A DNA stretch of 64,000 nucleotides from a bacterium. GTDB lineage: Bacteria > SZUA-79 > Acidulodesulfobacterales > Acidulodesulfobacteraceae. Position numbers and translations under genes: made by a program. The DNA lies in NCBI GenBank assembly GCA_021789605.1, contig JAJYJI010000004.1:1-64000 (forward strand), given 5' to 3'. Every line of letters starts with the position of its first letter. Position 1 is the stretch's first letter. Positions 17,941 through 26,809 of the stretch are shown here, piece after piece. The notes beneath the pieces were generated by a model that was not told where the DNA came from, searched no databases, and worked only from the letters and a program-made list of their open reading frames with translations.

Positions 17941-18828
17941 TCAGATTTCATTCTGCCTGATTTTTGCCATAATGCTTCTAAGGGATATATTGTGCCGGGA
18001 AAAACCCATATCGGCATAATCTCCTCCTAATGCAACCCCTATAAGCTGGGGAACGTGCATTATGGGTAAAGATAATTTTTTATTTATGCTTTTTGCCGCA
18101 ACCGTCTGATAAGTATCCAAGCTTAAATGACAGAGGGGGCATGGCGTAACCATAACGTCGGCATTTTTTTCCTGAGCCTCGAATATAGCGTTTCCGGCTA
18201 ACGAAGTCGAAGTGGCTTCATTTACTAATATAGTCTGAAAGCCGCAGCATTTTGTCCTGCGCTGGTAAGATACCGGTTCTCCGCCGAGAGCCTCTATAAG
18301 CTCTTCGAATCCGCGGGGATTTTCGGCATCGTCGAACTTTACCGCGCTCGACGGCCTTAATATGTGGCATCCGTAAAAAGGAGCGATATTAATCCCCTTC
18401 AGGCTTTTTACTGTTTTTTTCCTAAGATTATCGAAGCCTATGTCGTCCCTGACGGCATATAAAAGGTGTTTTACCTTAACGCCCCCCGAATACTTAAGCC
18501 CGATTTTCGCAAGATATTCGTTTGTTTTTTCTAAAGATTCGGGATTATTTATAAGCTCTTCGTTGACTTCGCTAAGGGTAAGGGTGCAGGTATTGCATAT
18601 CGTCATTATATCGAGCCCATCTTTTTCCGCCAGAGCCAGCGTCCTTCCGTTTATAAAAAGTTTTAAATTTTTATCGAACCCGTCTAAAATACCCCCTCCG
18701 CAGCAAGAGGCTTCCGGCATCGGAATTAAATTTATGTTTAATTTATCCGCGACGAATTTGGTGGCGTTATCAAGCTCTTTCGCGCTTTCCTGGGCTACGC
18801 ATCCCGGGTAATAAGCATAGGCGATCAT
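17941..18828 (-). CDS. sdhE: CCG-domain subunit of SdhABE-type succinate dehydrogenase / fumarate reductase
   Basis: A 295-residue HdrB-like protein with two CCG domains: YPGC, the C-C-G of ASCCGGG and ICNTC in the first; FYGC, KCCGF and TPCPLC in the second. In non-classical SDH enzymes (SdhABEF) and thiol:fumarate reductase TfrB such a subunit replaces the heme-b membrane anchor. The start ATG overlaps the sdhB stop (18825-18828). No amphipathic anchor gene (SdhF-like) was recognised nearby, so the electron partner (quinone or thiol) is open. The name sdhE here means the CCG subunit, not the flavinylation factor. Confidence 0.87.
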   Translation of the reverse strand: MIAYAYYPGCVAQESAKELDNATKFVADKLNINLIPMPEASCCGGGILDGFDKNLKLFINGRTLALAEKDGLDIMTICNTCTLTLSEVNEELINNPESLEKTNEYLAKIGLKYSGGVKVKHLLYAVRDDIGFDNLRKKTVKSLKGINIAPFYGCHILRPSSAVKFDDAENPRGFEELIEALGGEPVSYQRRTKCCGFQTILVNEATSTSLAGNAIFEAQEKNADVMVTPCPLCHLSLDTYQTVAAKSINKKLSLPIMHVPQLIGVALGGDYADMGFSRHNISLRSIMAKIRQNEI

Positions 18829-19820
18829 TTTTCCTCCAGGTCTAATTCTTTATATGCAAGTCTTATATCGTCCATATCTTTTATTAGTTTAAGGCGGATA
18901 GGCGGGATTTTACCTTTAAGCCCGGCTCCGAACGCCATGGGCAAATCGTTGATGAGCCCTGATATGCCTCCAGATTCGAACGCGACCTTGACCTCGTCCA
19001 GCCTTCCGGTTTCCCCGATAGATTTGGCGATAGAAATAACGTGTTTCGCCCCCTTGGAAAAAATAACGGAATTTTTAATAGTTCTTTCGTGCATTTTAAC
19101 TATCGTTCTAACGGGCGAGATGCCTTTCGGGCAGAACTCTTCACAGGCCTGGCAGTGTACGCAATCCCACATTCCATCCGGCTTGGAGCCGTTCACTAAA
19201 CGCGAACCGTTTTTATCGTTATCCCTAGGGTCTTCGCTGTATCTGTAAAGTTTGGCTAAGGCGGCAGGGCCTAAATATTTGGCGTTTCCGGTAACTCCTC
19301 CGCATTCGGAATAACAGCATTCGCATAAAATACAATTAGGGGTATCGTTGTTTCCGGTTAAATTTTTAAACTCCGATTTATAATAAACGGGCTGGGATAT
19401 TTTTTCCCCTTCTTTTAATATATGGAAACCTTCGCGTCCGTCGTCTTCCCTTTGTCCCAGAAGATACGGTTTTATTTCTTTTATTTTATCGAAAAAACTT
19501 TCCTGGTCTATTATAAGGTCGCGAATGACGGGCATATTGGAAAGAGGCTCGACGGAAACCGTTCCGAATTTTTCTATCTCGGAACTTACCTGCGTTTTAC
19601 AGGCAAGTTTTGAAATTCCGTTTATTTTCATAGCGCATGAACCGCATATCGCGCTTCTGCACGACCTTCTAAAACTGAGCGTTCCGTCTGTTTCCGCTTT
19701 TATTTTTATTAAGGCGTTCAAAACGGTCATGCCCGGGTAATCTTCCAGCGTATATTCTTTAAAATACGGCTTTTCGTCAATTTCGGGATTAAATCTGTAT
19801 GCCCTTAAGTTAAATTTCAT
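18825..19820 (-). CDS. sdhB: Succinate dehydrogenase/fumarate reductase iron-sulfur subunit
   Basis: Iron-sulfur subunit carrying electrons between SdhA and the CCG subunit. The 331 residues include the plant-type 2Fe-2S motif SCRSAICGSCAM plus a downstream cysteine (LACKTQ). Two further cysteine motifs, CILCECCYSEC and CVHCQACEEFCPKG, make up the 4Fe-4S and 3Fe-4S sites. The chain is longer than a classical SdhB (about 240) because of a helical C-terminal extension of about 90 residues, as in SdhABE systems. A GAGGAA ribosome binding site precedes the ATG; 29 nt separate it from sdhA. Confidence 0.92.
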   Translation of the reverse strand: MKFNLRAYRFNPEIDEKPYFKEYTLEDYPGMTVLNALIKIKAETDGTLSFRRSCRSAICGSCAMKINGISKLACKTQVSSEIEKFGTVSVEPLSNMPVIRDLIIDQESFFDKIKEIKPYLLGQREDDGREGFHILKEGEKISQPVYYKSEFKNLTGNNDTPNCILCECCYSECGGVTGNAKYLGPAALAKLYRYSEDPRDNDKNGSRLVNGSKPDGMWDCVHCQACEEFCPKGISPVRTIVKMHERTIKNSVIFSKGAKHVISIAKSIGETGRLDEVKVAFESGGISGLINDLPMAFGAGLKGKIPPIRLKLIKDMDDIRLAYKELDLEEK

Positions 19821-19849
19821 TATAATATTTCCTCTTTATATAACATTTA

Positions 19850-21523
19850 TCAGTATGTCCTAGGCTGCGGCTTAAATTTTGAAATAGAAACTTTGGAAAA
19901 GTCGAATTTTATATTTTGCTTATCGTCTAAGGTAGCCAGCGTATGTTTAAGCCAGTTTTCGTCGTCTCTTTCGGAAAAATCGGTCCGGTAATGCGCTCCC
20001 CGCGATTCTTTTCTTAAAAGAGCGCCTCTCGCAATCACTTCGGCTATAAGCAATATATTGTTAAATTCGAAAGCCTCCACGATATCGGTATTGAATGTTT
20101 TAGATTTATCGTCAATGCCGATATTTTTGGCGCGCTCCTTAAGCTCCTCTATTTTTTTAAGAGCTTTTTTCATTGCGGATTCTTCCCTGAAGACTCCGAC
20201 GTTCGCCCTCATTTCTTCCTGAAGTTCGGCTTTCAATATTCCGTGCCTTTCTTTTCCGTTAGATTTTTTAAGGCTGTCAAAAATTTCTTCGTCTCTTTTA
20301 ACCGCCTTTTCGTCGAATTTTCCGAATGAAGCGTCTTTTAAATATTGAATTATATCTATGCCCGCCCTTCTTCCGAACACGACGGTATCGAGCAGAGAAT
20401 TGCCCCCAAGCCTGTTTGCCCCGTGAACGCTAACGCATGCGGACTCGCCCGCCGAATAAAATCCTTCGATAACCGTTCTGCCGTTATTGTCGGTTTTAAT
20501 TCCGCCCATAGAGTAATGCGCGCCGGGCCTGATAGGAATAGGTTCGTAAATTGGATTGACGCCTTCGAAATCGATAGAGAGCTGCATTATCTGGGGAAGT
20601 TTTTCCATAATCCTTTCTTTTCCAAGATGCCTTATGTCTAATAAAATAGCGCCGTCTATACCCCTTCCTTCGTTTATCTCTATCTGTTCGGCTCTTGCGA
20701 CCACGTCTCTCGGGGCAAGCTCCATAGCCTTCGGGGCATATTTGGACATAAACCTGATACCTAGCGAATTAAGGAGATATGCGCCCTCGCCCCTTGCGCC
20801 CTCTGTTACTAATATTCCCGTGCTTTTAAGGGTCGTAGGATGGAACTGGACGAATTCCATGTCCATTAAGGGCACGCCCGCTTTTATGGAAACCGCCATC
20901 CCGTCGCCGGTATTGATAAGGGCGTTGGTATTGGACGAGTAAACCTGTCCGTAGCCGCCGGTGGCAAATAATACCGCCTTTGCGGAAATACCTTCGAACC
21001 TTCCGTTTTTAATATCGTAAGCTACTACGCCGCCGATTTTTCCGTTATCCGCGATTATACTCGTAACGAAATATTCGTAGAGGATTTTCGTTTTATATTT
21101 GAGGACGTTGTCGAAAAGCCCGTGGAGCATCATATGCCCGACCGCATCGGCATAATAGCATGAACGGGGGAAACTCTGCCCGCCGAAGGGCCTTTGCGCG
21201 ATGCCGCCGGATTCGTTCCTGTTAAAAACAACGCCCATCTTCTGGAGTTCAAGTATATTTGCGGGCGCTTCGCTCGTTAAAATTTCTATGGCGTCCTGGT
21301 CTCCAAGATAATCGCTCCCCTTGACGGTGTCAAAAAAATGGGATTCCCACGAATCGTTCTCGTCGAACGCGGCGTTGACTCCGCCCTGCGCCGCCCCCGA
21401 ATGGGACCTCGTAGGATAAACCTTGCTGACTATTACGGCATCTATGCCTTTTTTCCTGAGTTCTACGCATGCCCTTAAACCTGCGAGCCCCGCCCCAACG
21501 ATAACGACGTCGTGTTTTATCAT
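19850..21523 (-). CDS. sdhA: Succinate dehydrogenase/fumarate reductase flavoprotein subunit
   Basis: Catalytic flavoprotein interconverting succinate and fumarate. The 557 residues show the FAD fold GAGLAGLRA, the covalent flavin histidine H41 in TRSHSGAAQGG, FATGGYGQVY, the substrate loop HPTTL, the GAHYSMGGI motif and the C-terminal HYRTDF / DDENWLKHTL. All sites expected for covalent FAD and catalysis are present. It is first in sdhA-sdhB-sdhE and lies behind a good promoter at 21573-21601. Direction cannot be told from sequence. Confidence 0.94.
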   Translation of the reverse strand: MIKHDVVIVGAGLAGLRACVELRKKGIDAVIVSKVYPTRSHSGAAQGGVNAAFDENDSWESHFFDTVKGSDYLGDQDAIEILTSEAPANILELQKMGVVFNRNESGGIAQRPFGGQSFPRSCYYADAVGHMMLHGLFDNVLKYKTKILYEYFVTSIIADNGKIGGVVAYDIKNGRFEGISAKAVLFATGGYGQVYSSNTNALINTGDGMAVSIKAGVPLMDMEFVQFHPTTLKSTGILVTEGARGEGAYLLNSLGIRFMSKYAPKAMELAPRDVVARAEQIEINEGRGIDGAILLDIRHLGKERIMEKLPQIMQLSIDFEGVNPIYEPIPIRPGAHYSMGGIKTDNNGRTVIEGFYSAGESACVSVHGANRLGGNSLLDTVVFGRRAGIDIIQYLKDASFGKFDEKAVKRDEEIFDSLKKSNGKERHGILKAELQEEMRANVGVFREESAMKKALKKIEELKERAKNIGIDDKSKTFNTDIVEAFEFNNILLIAEVIARGALLRKESRGAHYRTDFSERDDENWLKHTLATLDDKQNIKFDFSKVSISKFKPQPRTY

Positions 21524-21572
21524 TTATATAACCTCTGATTTATTCTCTTTTTTGGAAAATGCAGTTTTTGAT

Positions 21573-21601
21573 ATTATAGAATAAACCCGTTGAATTTGCA
21601 A
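21573..21601 (-). promoter_or_regulatory. sigma-70-like promoter for sdhABE
   Basis: Minus-strand TTGCAA (21596-21601) and TATAAT (21573-21578) with a 17-nt spacer, giving a leader of about 45 nt before sdhA. The gap after moaC is only 88 nt and is largely filled by this element. Confidence 0.6.
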
Positions 21602-21611
21602 TAAGATTTTT

Positions 21612-22100
21612 TCACTTCTTTCTTTCGTATTTCCCGCTTTTCCCGCCATCTTTGCGCATCAGGTATATTTCGGATATTTCGATAGATTTATCGGCCGCCT
21701 TCAACATGTCGTAAACCGTAAGGGCCGCAACGGACGCCGCGGTCAGGCTTTCCATCTCTACTCCGGTTTTGCCGGATATCTTAACGGTAGATATTATCGT
21801 TACGGCGTTTTCTTTTTCGCCGTATTCGAAGGCGACGTCGCAACTTTCGATATTTAAAGGATGGCATAACGGGATTAATTCCGCGGTTTTTTTTGCGGCC
21901 ATAATGCCCGCAATTTTAGCCGTTCCGAACACGTCGCCTTTTTTACCGGTTCCGCATACGGCAAGATTAAAGGCTTCTTCCGACATGGATACCTTTGCAT
22001 GCGCCGAAGCTGTTCTTACCGTTTCGGTTTTTTGGGAGACGTCCACCATTTTCGGCATACCTTTTTCGTCCACATGGGATAATTTTATTTCTTTTTTCAT
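21612..22100 (-). CDS. moaC: Cyclic pyranopterin monophosphate synthase MoaC
   Basis: Converts the MoaA product 3',8-cH2GTP to cPMP in molybdenum-cofactor synthesis. The 162 residues match MoaC throughout: SHVDEKGMPKMVDVS, KGDVF, the active-site LIPLCHPL, VEMESLTAASVAALTVYDM, and KSG near the C-terminus. Unlike moaA and moeA at 34-36 kb, nothing in it looks divergent. It is separated from the other moco genes by about 10 kb and stands between sdhA and an ABC solute-binding protein. Confidence 0.95.
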   Translation of the reverse strand: MKKEIKLSHVDEKGMPKMVDVSQKTETVRTASAHAKVSMSEEAFNLAVCGTGKKGDVFGTAKIAGIMAAKKTAELIPLCHPLNIESCDVAFEYGEKENAVTIISTVKISGKTGVEMESLTAASVAALTVYDMLKAADKSIEISEIYLMRKDGGKSGKYERKK

Positions 22101-22168
22101 AAAAAGGCCCCTTTTTTTAAAATTTAAATAAACGCCGTTTTAATTTTAATTTAATTTTAACGGGCTCG

Positions 22169-23839
22169 TCATGATAAGGCGCCGTAATACCATTTTCTTA
22201 TATCGTATCCGATGCCCGCGGGAGCCTGTTTTATTCCTTTAATGCCGGCCTTTACCACCGGCATGGCATAAGGTATATATAGAAAAGTATAAGGCGCTTC
22301 TTTTGCGAGAAGCTTTTGTATTTTAAAGTAATACGCCCTTTGTTTTTTTAAATCGAAAGTAGAACGGGCTTTTCTAAACAAAGAGTCTATTTCGGGATTT
22401 TGAAACGACGTAAAATTCAATCCTTTAGGCACGATATTAGTACTCATGAATATGGAAGCGTTGTCGTAAGGGTCCGGGGTGATTGTAAAACCGAGCAGGA
22501 CGGTTTGAAATTTCTTTTTCATTATAAACTCGGATATCAAAGACGTCCATTCCATTACTCTTATGCTGACTTTTATGCCTATTTTTTTTAAATTCTGCTG
22601 GATAATTTCTGCCGCGGACAATCTTTCCTGATTTCCCTGAGGAGTTAATATGGTAAATTTAAAAGGCTCTCCCCTTTTTTTCAAAACCCCGTTTTCGAAC
22701 CGCCATCCGGCTTTATTTAAAAGCCTTAAAGCTTTTGCCGGATTATATCCGTATCTTTTTACGTTTTTATTATAAAAATATGTTCCCGGCATAAAAGGTC
22801 CGTAGCACGGCACGCCCAGACCGAAAAGCGCTCCTTTTATTATTTCTTTTTTATTTACGGCGTAACTCAGTGCGCGTCTTACCGTCGCGCTTTTAAAAAT
22901 AGGGTCTAAAAGATTATAGCCCAAAAAGGTGAAGCTAAGGGAGGGATGCAAATATTTTTTAAAGCGCGAATTAAATTTTTTCCCGCCGGATTCAAATTTG
23001 TACTGCATGGGGCTTAGTCCCATATAGTCTATGCCGTTTGATTTAAGCATAAGAAACATGGACGAAGAATCGGGGACGATTTTATATATTAATGTTTTTA
23101 TGCGGGGCGGCCCCATAAAATAGCGCGGATTTGCCTTTAAAATAATTTCATATCCGTGAACCCATTTATAAAACGCATAAGGGCCGGTACCGACGGGATG
23201 GCTTCTAAGCCTTGTAGACAGTAAATTTTTGCCTTTAAGAAGCTTCTCCGGCAGAATGCTCAAACCCCACGAAGATAAAGCCGGGGCGTAAGGCTTTTTA
23301 TAAGTTACCCTGAAAATATATTTCCCTATTATGCGCGCCTTATAAACCTTAACGTATTCAGCGGCATAAGGAGTAGGAGTTTTCGGATTGACCATTAAAC
23401 GATAGGTGAAAAGAACGTCTTTTGCCGTGAATTTTTGACCGTTCTGCCAGTAAACGTTACGGCGGAGATAAAAAGTTATGATTTTACCGCCGCCGCTTAT
23501 TTTCCAAGATTTCGCCAGGTCCGGAACGATTCTGAAATTTCTGTTATATCTTACCAAACCGTCGTAAATTTGGGATGCGACCTCCGCGGTCGGGGCGTCG
23601 GCCGCCATGTTGCCGATAAGATTGGTGGCATCCGATGGAAGCCCGATAATCAATGTGTTTTTTAAATTTTTATTTAAACGGGTTAAGCGTAAGCGCGCTT
23701 TGTTTTTATCGTTTGCCCGGCTTTTATGCCCGCCGGGCCGAATATGTAGCAATAAAAAAATAGCCGTCAGGCATAAAACTGAAATTACAGGTAAATATAT
23801 TATGAAATTTATAAACTTTTTTTTACTTTTAAGTATCAT
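22169..23839 (-). CDS. Peptide/oligopeptide ABC transporter substrate-binding protein (SBP_bac_5)
   Basis: A 556-residue family-5 solute-binding protein. After an N-terminal hydrophobic segment (about 12-33, no lipobox, so an uncleaved anchor or signal peptide) come the usual blocks: IYDGLVRYNRNFRIVPDLAKSW, FYLRRNVYWQNGQKFTAKDV, VGTGPYAFYKW, and RRALSYAVNKKEI. Dpp/Opp permease and ATPase genes are not adjacent, so this is an orphan receptor that must either share a distant transporter or have another role. Flanked by moaC and argC. Confidence 0.88.
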   Translation of the reverse strand: MILKSKKKFINFIIYLPVISVLCLTAIFLLLHIRPGGHKSRANDKNKARLRLTRLNKNLKNTLIIGLPSDATNLIGNMAADAPTAEVASQIYDGLVRYNRNFRIVPDLAKSWKISGGGKIITFYLRRNVYWQNGQKFTAKDVLFTYRLMVNPKTPTPYAAEYVKVYKARIIGKYIFRVTYKKPYAPALSSWGLSILPEKLLKGKNLLSTRLRSHPVGTGPYAFYKWVHGYEIILKANPRYFMGPPRIKTLIYKIVPDSSSMFLMLKSNGIDYMGLSPMQYKFESGGKKFNSRFKKYLHPSLSFTFLGYNLLDPIFKSATVRRALSYAVNKKEIIKGALFGLGVPCYGPFMPGTYFYNKNVKRYGYNPAKALRLLNKAGWRFENGVLKKRGEPFKFTILTPQGNQERLSAAEIIQQNLKKIGIKVSIRVMEWTSLISEFIMKKKFQTVLLGFTITPDPYDNASIFMSTNIVPKGLNFTSFQNPEIDSLFRKARSTFDLKKQRAYYFKIQKLLAKEAPYTFLYIPYAMPVVKAGIKGIKQAPAGIGYDIRKWYYGALS

Positions 23840-23998
23840 TATTTATTCATTATCTCAAATTTTTTAATAAATTTTCAACAAAAAAGGGCAGGGGCGGTAA
23901 AAGATTTAAAGCGCGGGTAAGCAATGTCTAATAACCGGAAGATAGAAAAAATAAAATGGGGCCGTGTTCGGCGCTGTTTTTACGGAGTTCGTTCCAGT

Positions 23999-25096
23999 TT
24001 ATGGAAACGGCGAATATTCCGGCATTCCGAAATCCTGCTCCAGATTAAACATGAGGTTCATATTCTGAACGGCTTGGAGCGATGCTCCTTTGCCCAGATT
24101 GTCTATCGCGCTGACGATTTTTAATATTCGCTTATTATCTTTCTTGCCTGCTTCGAACGCTATATGGCAATTATTTGAATAGATAACGTTTTTTATATCG
24201 CAGTCGCCTATATTTTCAAGAATGGAAACGAACGGGCTTTCGCCGTAAAAATCTTTATATATGCCGTATATTAAGTCTTCGGATATGCCGTCTTTTAATT
24301 TTATATATATGGTCGTCAATATTCCTCTTGCCGCCGGAATGACGTGGGGAGTAAATATGACGTTAGGAGTAATGCCTTGCGGAGAGCCAGAATTTAAAAA
24401 AGCGCCGCTTACCTTTTCTCCGATTTCCGGGAGATGCCTGTGCGACCAGACGTTGTAAGCTCTGGCGGAATTTTCGGCTTCGCAAAAAAGATTGGATAAT
24501 TTAAGCCCTCTTCCCGCGCCGGATATTCCCGATAAAGAATCTATTATTACCGGCGACGTAAAATCGGCGGCGTTTCGTAAGACGAGCGGCAGGACCGGCA
24601 ACAGGGCGCCCGTCGGATAACAGCCGGGATTGGCGACGAATTGCGAATTTTTAATTTTATCGGAAAAAATATCGGAAAGCCCGTAAACGAATTTTGAATT
24701 TAATTCCTCGGAAGAGTTATGCGCTCCGTAAAATTCTTCGTATATTTTTAAACTGTCGAATCTGAAATCCGCCCCTATATCTATGACCCTGATTTTACCG
24801 TTTTTATTTATTATGTCAGGTATGAGCTTTGAACTTTCGCCGTGAGGCAGGCAAAAAAATACCGCATCGGAAGCTGCGGATATGGCATCGGAGTCGAAAA
24901 GGCTAAGTTTAATTTCGGAAACCGGATTTTTTTTTAACGCCGGCTTAGCAAACAAAGGAAAAACTTCCGAAAGCCTTTTGCCGGAAAAAGTCTTGGACGT
25001 CAGCGCCGAGAAGGAAACATCCGGCCTCAAGGATAGGGCGTGAATCAAATAAATGCCGCTATAACCGGACGCTCCTGCCACTGAAACTTTAATCAT
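23999..25096 (-). CDS. argC: N-acetyl-gamma-glutamyl-phosphate reductase
   Basis: NADPH-dependent third step of arginine synthesis. The 365 residues have the N-terminal dinucleotide fold VAGASGYSGIYL, the catalytic cysteine in NPGCYPTGALL, SGISGAGRG, and the substrate-binding histidines in the HRHLPEI segment. It follows rpsI by 33 nt, forming the rplM-rpsI-argC arrangement seen in several deltaproteobacteria. No other arg genes are in the window. The 159 bp downstream contain nothing I can name. Confidence 0.94.
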   Translation of the reverse strand: MIKVSVAGASGYSGIYLIHALSLRPDVSFSALTSKTFSGKRLSEVFPLFAKPALKKNPVSEIKLSLFDSDAISAASDAVFFCLPHGESSKLIPDIINKNGKIRVIDIGADFRFDSLKIYEEFYGAHNSSEELNSKFVYGLSDIFSDKIKNSQFVANPGCYPTGALLPVLPLVLRNAADFTSPVIIDSLSGISGAGRGLKLSNLFCEAENSARAYNVWSHRHLPEIGEKVSGAFLNSGSPQGITPNVIFTPHVIPAARGILTTIYIKLKDGISEDLIYGIYKDFYGESPFVSILENIGDCDIKNVIYSNNCHIAFEAGKKDNKRILKIVSAIDNLGKGASLQAVQNMNLMFNLEQDFGMPEYSPFP

Positions 25097-25129
25097 CGGA
25101 TTAGGATAATAAAGATAATGGATATAAAA

Positions 25130-25525
25130 TTATCTTTTAGAAAACTGAAACCTTGCTCTGGCAGCTTTCTGTCCGTATTTTTTCCGCTCTTTAACCCTTG
25201 GGTCCCTTGTAAGCATAGAAGCTTTGGCGAGAGTTTCTTTAAGTTCCGGATTAATTAGCAGGATTGCCTTGGCAAGCGCAAGTTTTATCGCCCCCGCCTG
25301 GCCGCTTAACCCGCCGCCCGCTACGTTGACGTATATATCGAATTTATTTTCTACGGAATAGAACGTTAAAGGCTTTGCCGCGACGACTCTGAGGCTTTCG
25401 AGCGGAAAATACTTATCGAAATCCCTTCCGTTAATTATTATCTTTCCGGTGCCTTCTTTAAAATATGCCCTTGCTATGCCCGTTTTTCTTTTTCCTACGG
25501 AGTGAATGATATTCTTTTTTGCCAT
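25130..25525 (-). CDS. rpsI: 30S ribosomal protein S9
   Basis: 131 residues with the universal S9 pattern: SVGKRKTGIARAYF at the start, the internal VNVAGGGLSGQAGAIKLALA segment, and the invariant C-terminal tail ending RFQFSKR that contacts the P-site tRNA. Partner of rplM in the usual operon order. Confidence 0.98.
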   Translation of the reverse strand: MAKKNIIHSVGKRKTGIARAYFKEGTGKIIINGRDFDKYFPLESLRVVAAKPLTFYSVENKFDIYVNVAGGGLSGQAGAIKLALAKAILLINPELKETLAKASMLTRDPRVKERKKYGQKAARARFQFSKR

Positions 25526-25540
25526 AATTATTATTACCCG

Positions 25541-25570
25541 TTTATTTTAATTTATTTTAATTTATTTTAA
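25541..25570. repeat. 10-bp tandem repeat in the rplM-rpsI spacer
   Basis: Three perfect copies of TTTATTTTAA. Low-complexity AT sequence just upstream of the rpsI ribosome binding region; probably replication slippage, with no assigned role. Confidence 0.6.
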
Positions 25571-25609
25571 TTTGGCTTAGTTTAGCATGACTTGCTTGGC
25601 TGCCGAGGC

Positions 25610-26017
25610 TTACTTAACAATTTCTAATTTAACCGGCTGCTGGGCAAGATGAGGATGATTTTCGTCGGCATATATCTTGACTTTTTTAAGGATAGCGTCG
25701 GAAAGCCTGTTTTTGGGAAGCATGCCCTTTATAGCCTGATAAATAGGATATGTGGGGTCTTTTTTAAGCATATCCCTATAATTAAACGTCTTAAGCCCCC
25801 CCGGATAACCGCTATGGAAATGGTATTCTTTATCGGTAGCTTTTCTGCCGGTAACTTTGGTTTTAGAACTGTTGACGATTATGACGAAATCCCCGTTATC
25901 GGAATAAGGCGTCCAGTTTGTTTTATCTTTTCCCATAAGCCTGTTTGCCGCAAAACTTGCGACTCTTCCTAAGCTTACTCCTTTTGCGTCTATGAGTATC
26001 CATCTGCTTTCCGTCAT
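25610..26017 (-). CDS. rplM: 50S ribosomal protein L13
   Basis: 135 residues with the L13 landmarks WILIDAKGVSLGRVAS, NGDFVIIVNSSKTKVTGRK, HSGYPGGLK, and GMLPKNRLSDAILKK. Slightly short but complete. First gene of rplM-rpsI-argC, with a promoter candidate about 110 nt upstream. Confidence 0.98.
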   Translation of the reverse strand: MTESRWILIDAKGVSLGRVASFAANRLMGKDKTNWTPYSDNGDFVIIVNSSKTKVTGRKATDKEYHFHSGYPGGLKTFNYRDMLKKDPTYPIYQAIKGMLPKNRLSDAILKKVKIYADENHPHLAQQPVKLEIVK

Positions 26018-26123
26018 TTAAGTCTCCCTATTCCTTTCTTTGAAATCTTAACGTGCAACCGACCGTCGTATAAAATATTATTATATATATCGAATATAAA
26101 TTAAAATTCGAGCGTAGTTTATT

Positions 26124-26152
26124 ATTATTTAATAAATTTATTTTTTTGTCAA
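26124..26152 (-). promoter_or_regulatory. promoter candidate for rplM-rpsI-argC
   Basis: Minus-strand TTGACA (26147-26152) with AATAAT (26124-26129) at 17 nt. The -35 is consensus, the -10 is weaker with overlapping alternatives. It lies within the 252-bp gap between rplM and the HPP gene, which otherwise holds no recognisable feature. Confidence 0.5.
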
Positions 26153-26269
26153 GAAATTTTTTGCTTTTTGTTTTTGCGTCAAACTGCTGATATGAAACGG
26201 CGGACAAATTATTCCCGGATTCAGCCTGCGGCGAGACGCAAAATAGATAACCCCGTTTTAAAATTACTT

Positions 26270-26809
26270 TTAGAACCAGTATTCGGGATATTTCCGATTG
26301 CCGGAAAGATTGTTCACGAGAACTGCGATGATTAATAAGACGAACGCCCCGAGACCCGCTGGAATCAAAGCGTAAAAAAACCCTAAACGGTGTATAAGCG
26401 GACTGCCTATCACCGCCCATAAAGCCGTCGCTCCCCCTGGAGGATGCAGCGTTTTCGTAGCAAGCATGGCCATAATGGCAAGAGATACGGCAAGGGCTGA
26501 GGCCAGCACTATATCGTGGCCAAAAAGCTCATAGCATGCGACTCCGACTATTCCTGAAATAATATGCCCCCCTATTAGGTTTCGCGGCTGGGCTAGAGGG
26601 CTTTTTATAGCCGCATAGACTAAAACAGCGGACGCCCCGAATGATGCTATCATAAGCGTGGTATCGAGCGGAGTAAAATATTTAACGGTAAGGTATCCGC
26701 AGGCAAAAATTCCAAGAAAAGAACCTATGCCCGACCATATGATTTCCCAAATCCCCACGGCCGGAGGACTTGCCGCGCCTCCTTTCATTTTCAGAAAATA
26801 TTGTCTCAT
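26270..26809 (-). CDS. HPP-family integral membrane protein
   Basis: A 179-residue membrane protein with about five hydrophobic helices and the family hallmarks FGASAVLVY, QPRNLIGGH and the eponymous HPPGGATALWAV. Some HPP proteins have been linked to nitrite transport in plastids and cyanobacteria, but most bacterial ones are uncharacterised. It overlaps the CBS-domain gene by an ATGA junction, so both products are coupled. In other bacteria HPP and CBS domains can occur on one chain, which suggests the CBS protein regulates this membrane protein. Substrate unknown. Confidence 0.85.
   Translation of the reverse strand: MRQYFLKMKGGAASPPAVGIWEIIWSGIGSFLGIFACGYLTVKYFTPLDTTLMIASFGASAVLVYAAIKSPLAQPRNLIGGHIISGIVGVACYELFGHDIVLASALAVSLAIMAMLATKTLHPPGGATALWAVIGSPLIHRLGFFYALIPAGLGAFVLLIIAVLVNNLSGNRKYPEYWF

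Noticed and set aside
22080-22125. AAAAAGGGGCCTTTTT hairpin at the moaC start as riboswitch or terminator
   Set aside because: Only a short stem around the Shine-Dalgarno; no aptamer-like structure and no molybdenum-cofactor riboswitch consensus.
26155-26245. Inverted repeat TTGCGTC/GACGCAA after the HPP gene as terminator
   Set aside because: Arms are about 50 nt apart and no T-run follows on the minus strand.
26028-26420. Minus-strand ORF overlapping the HPP gene end
   Set aside because: No homology, out of frame with the HPP gene and mostly intergenic.
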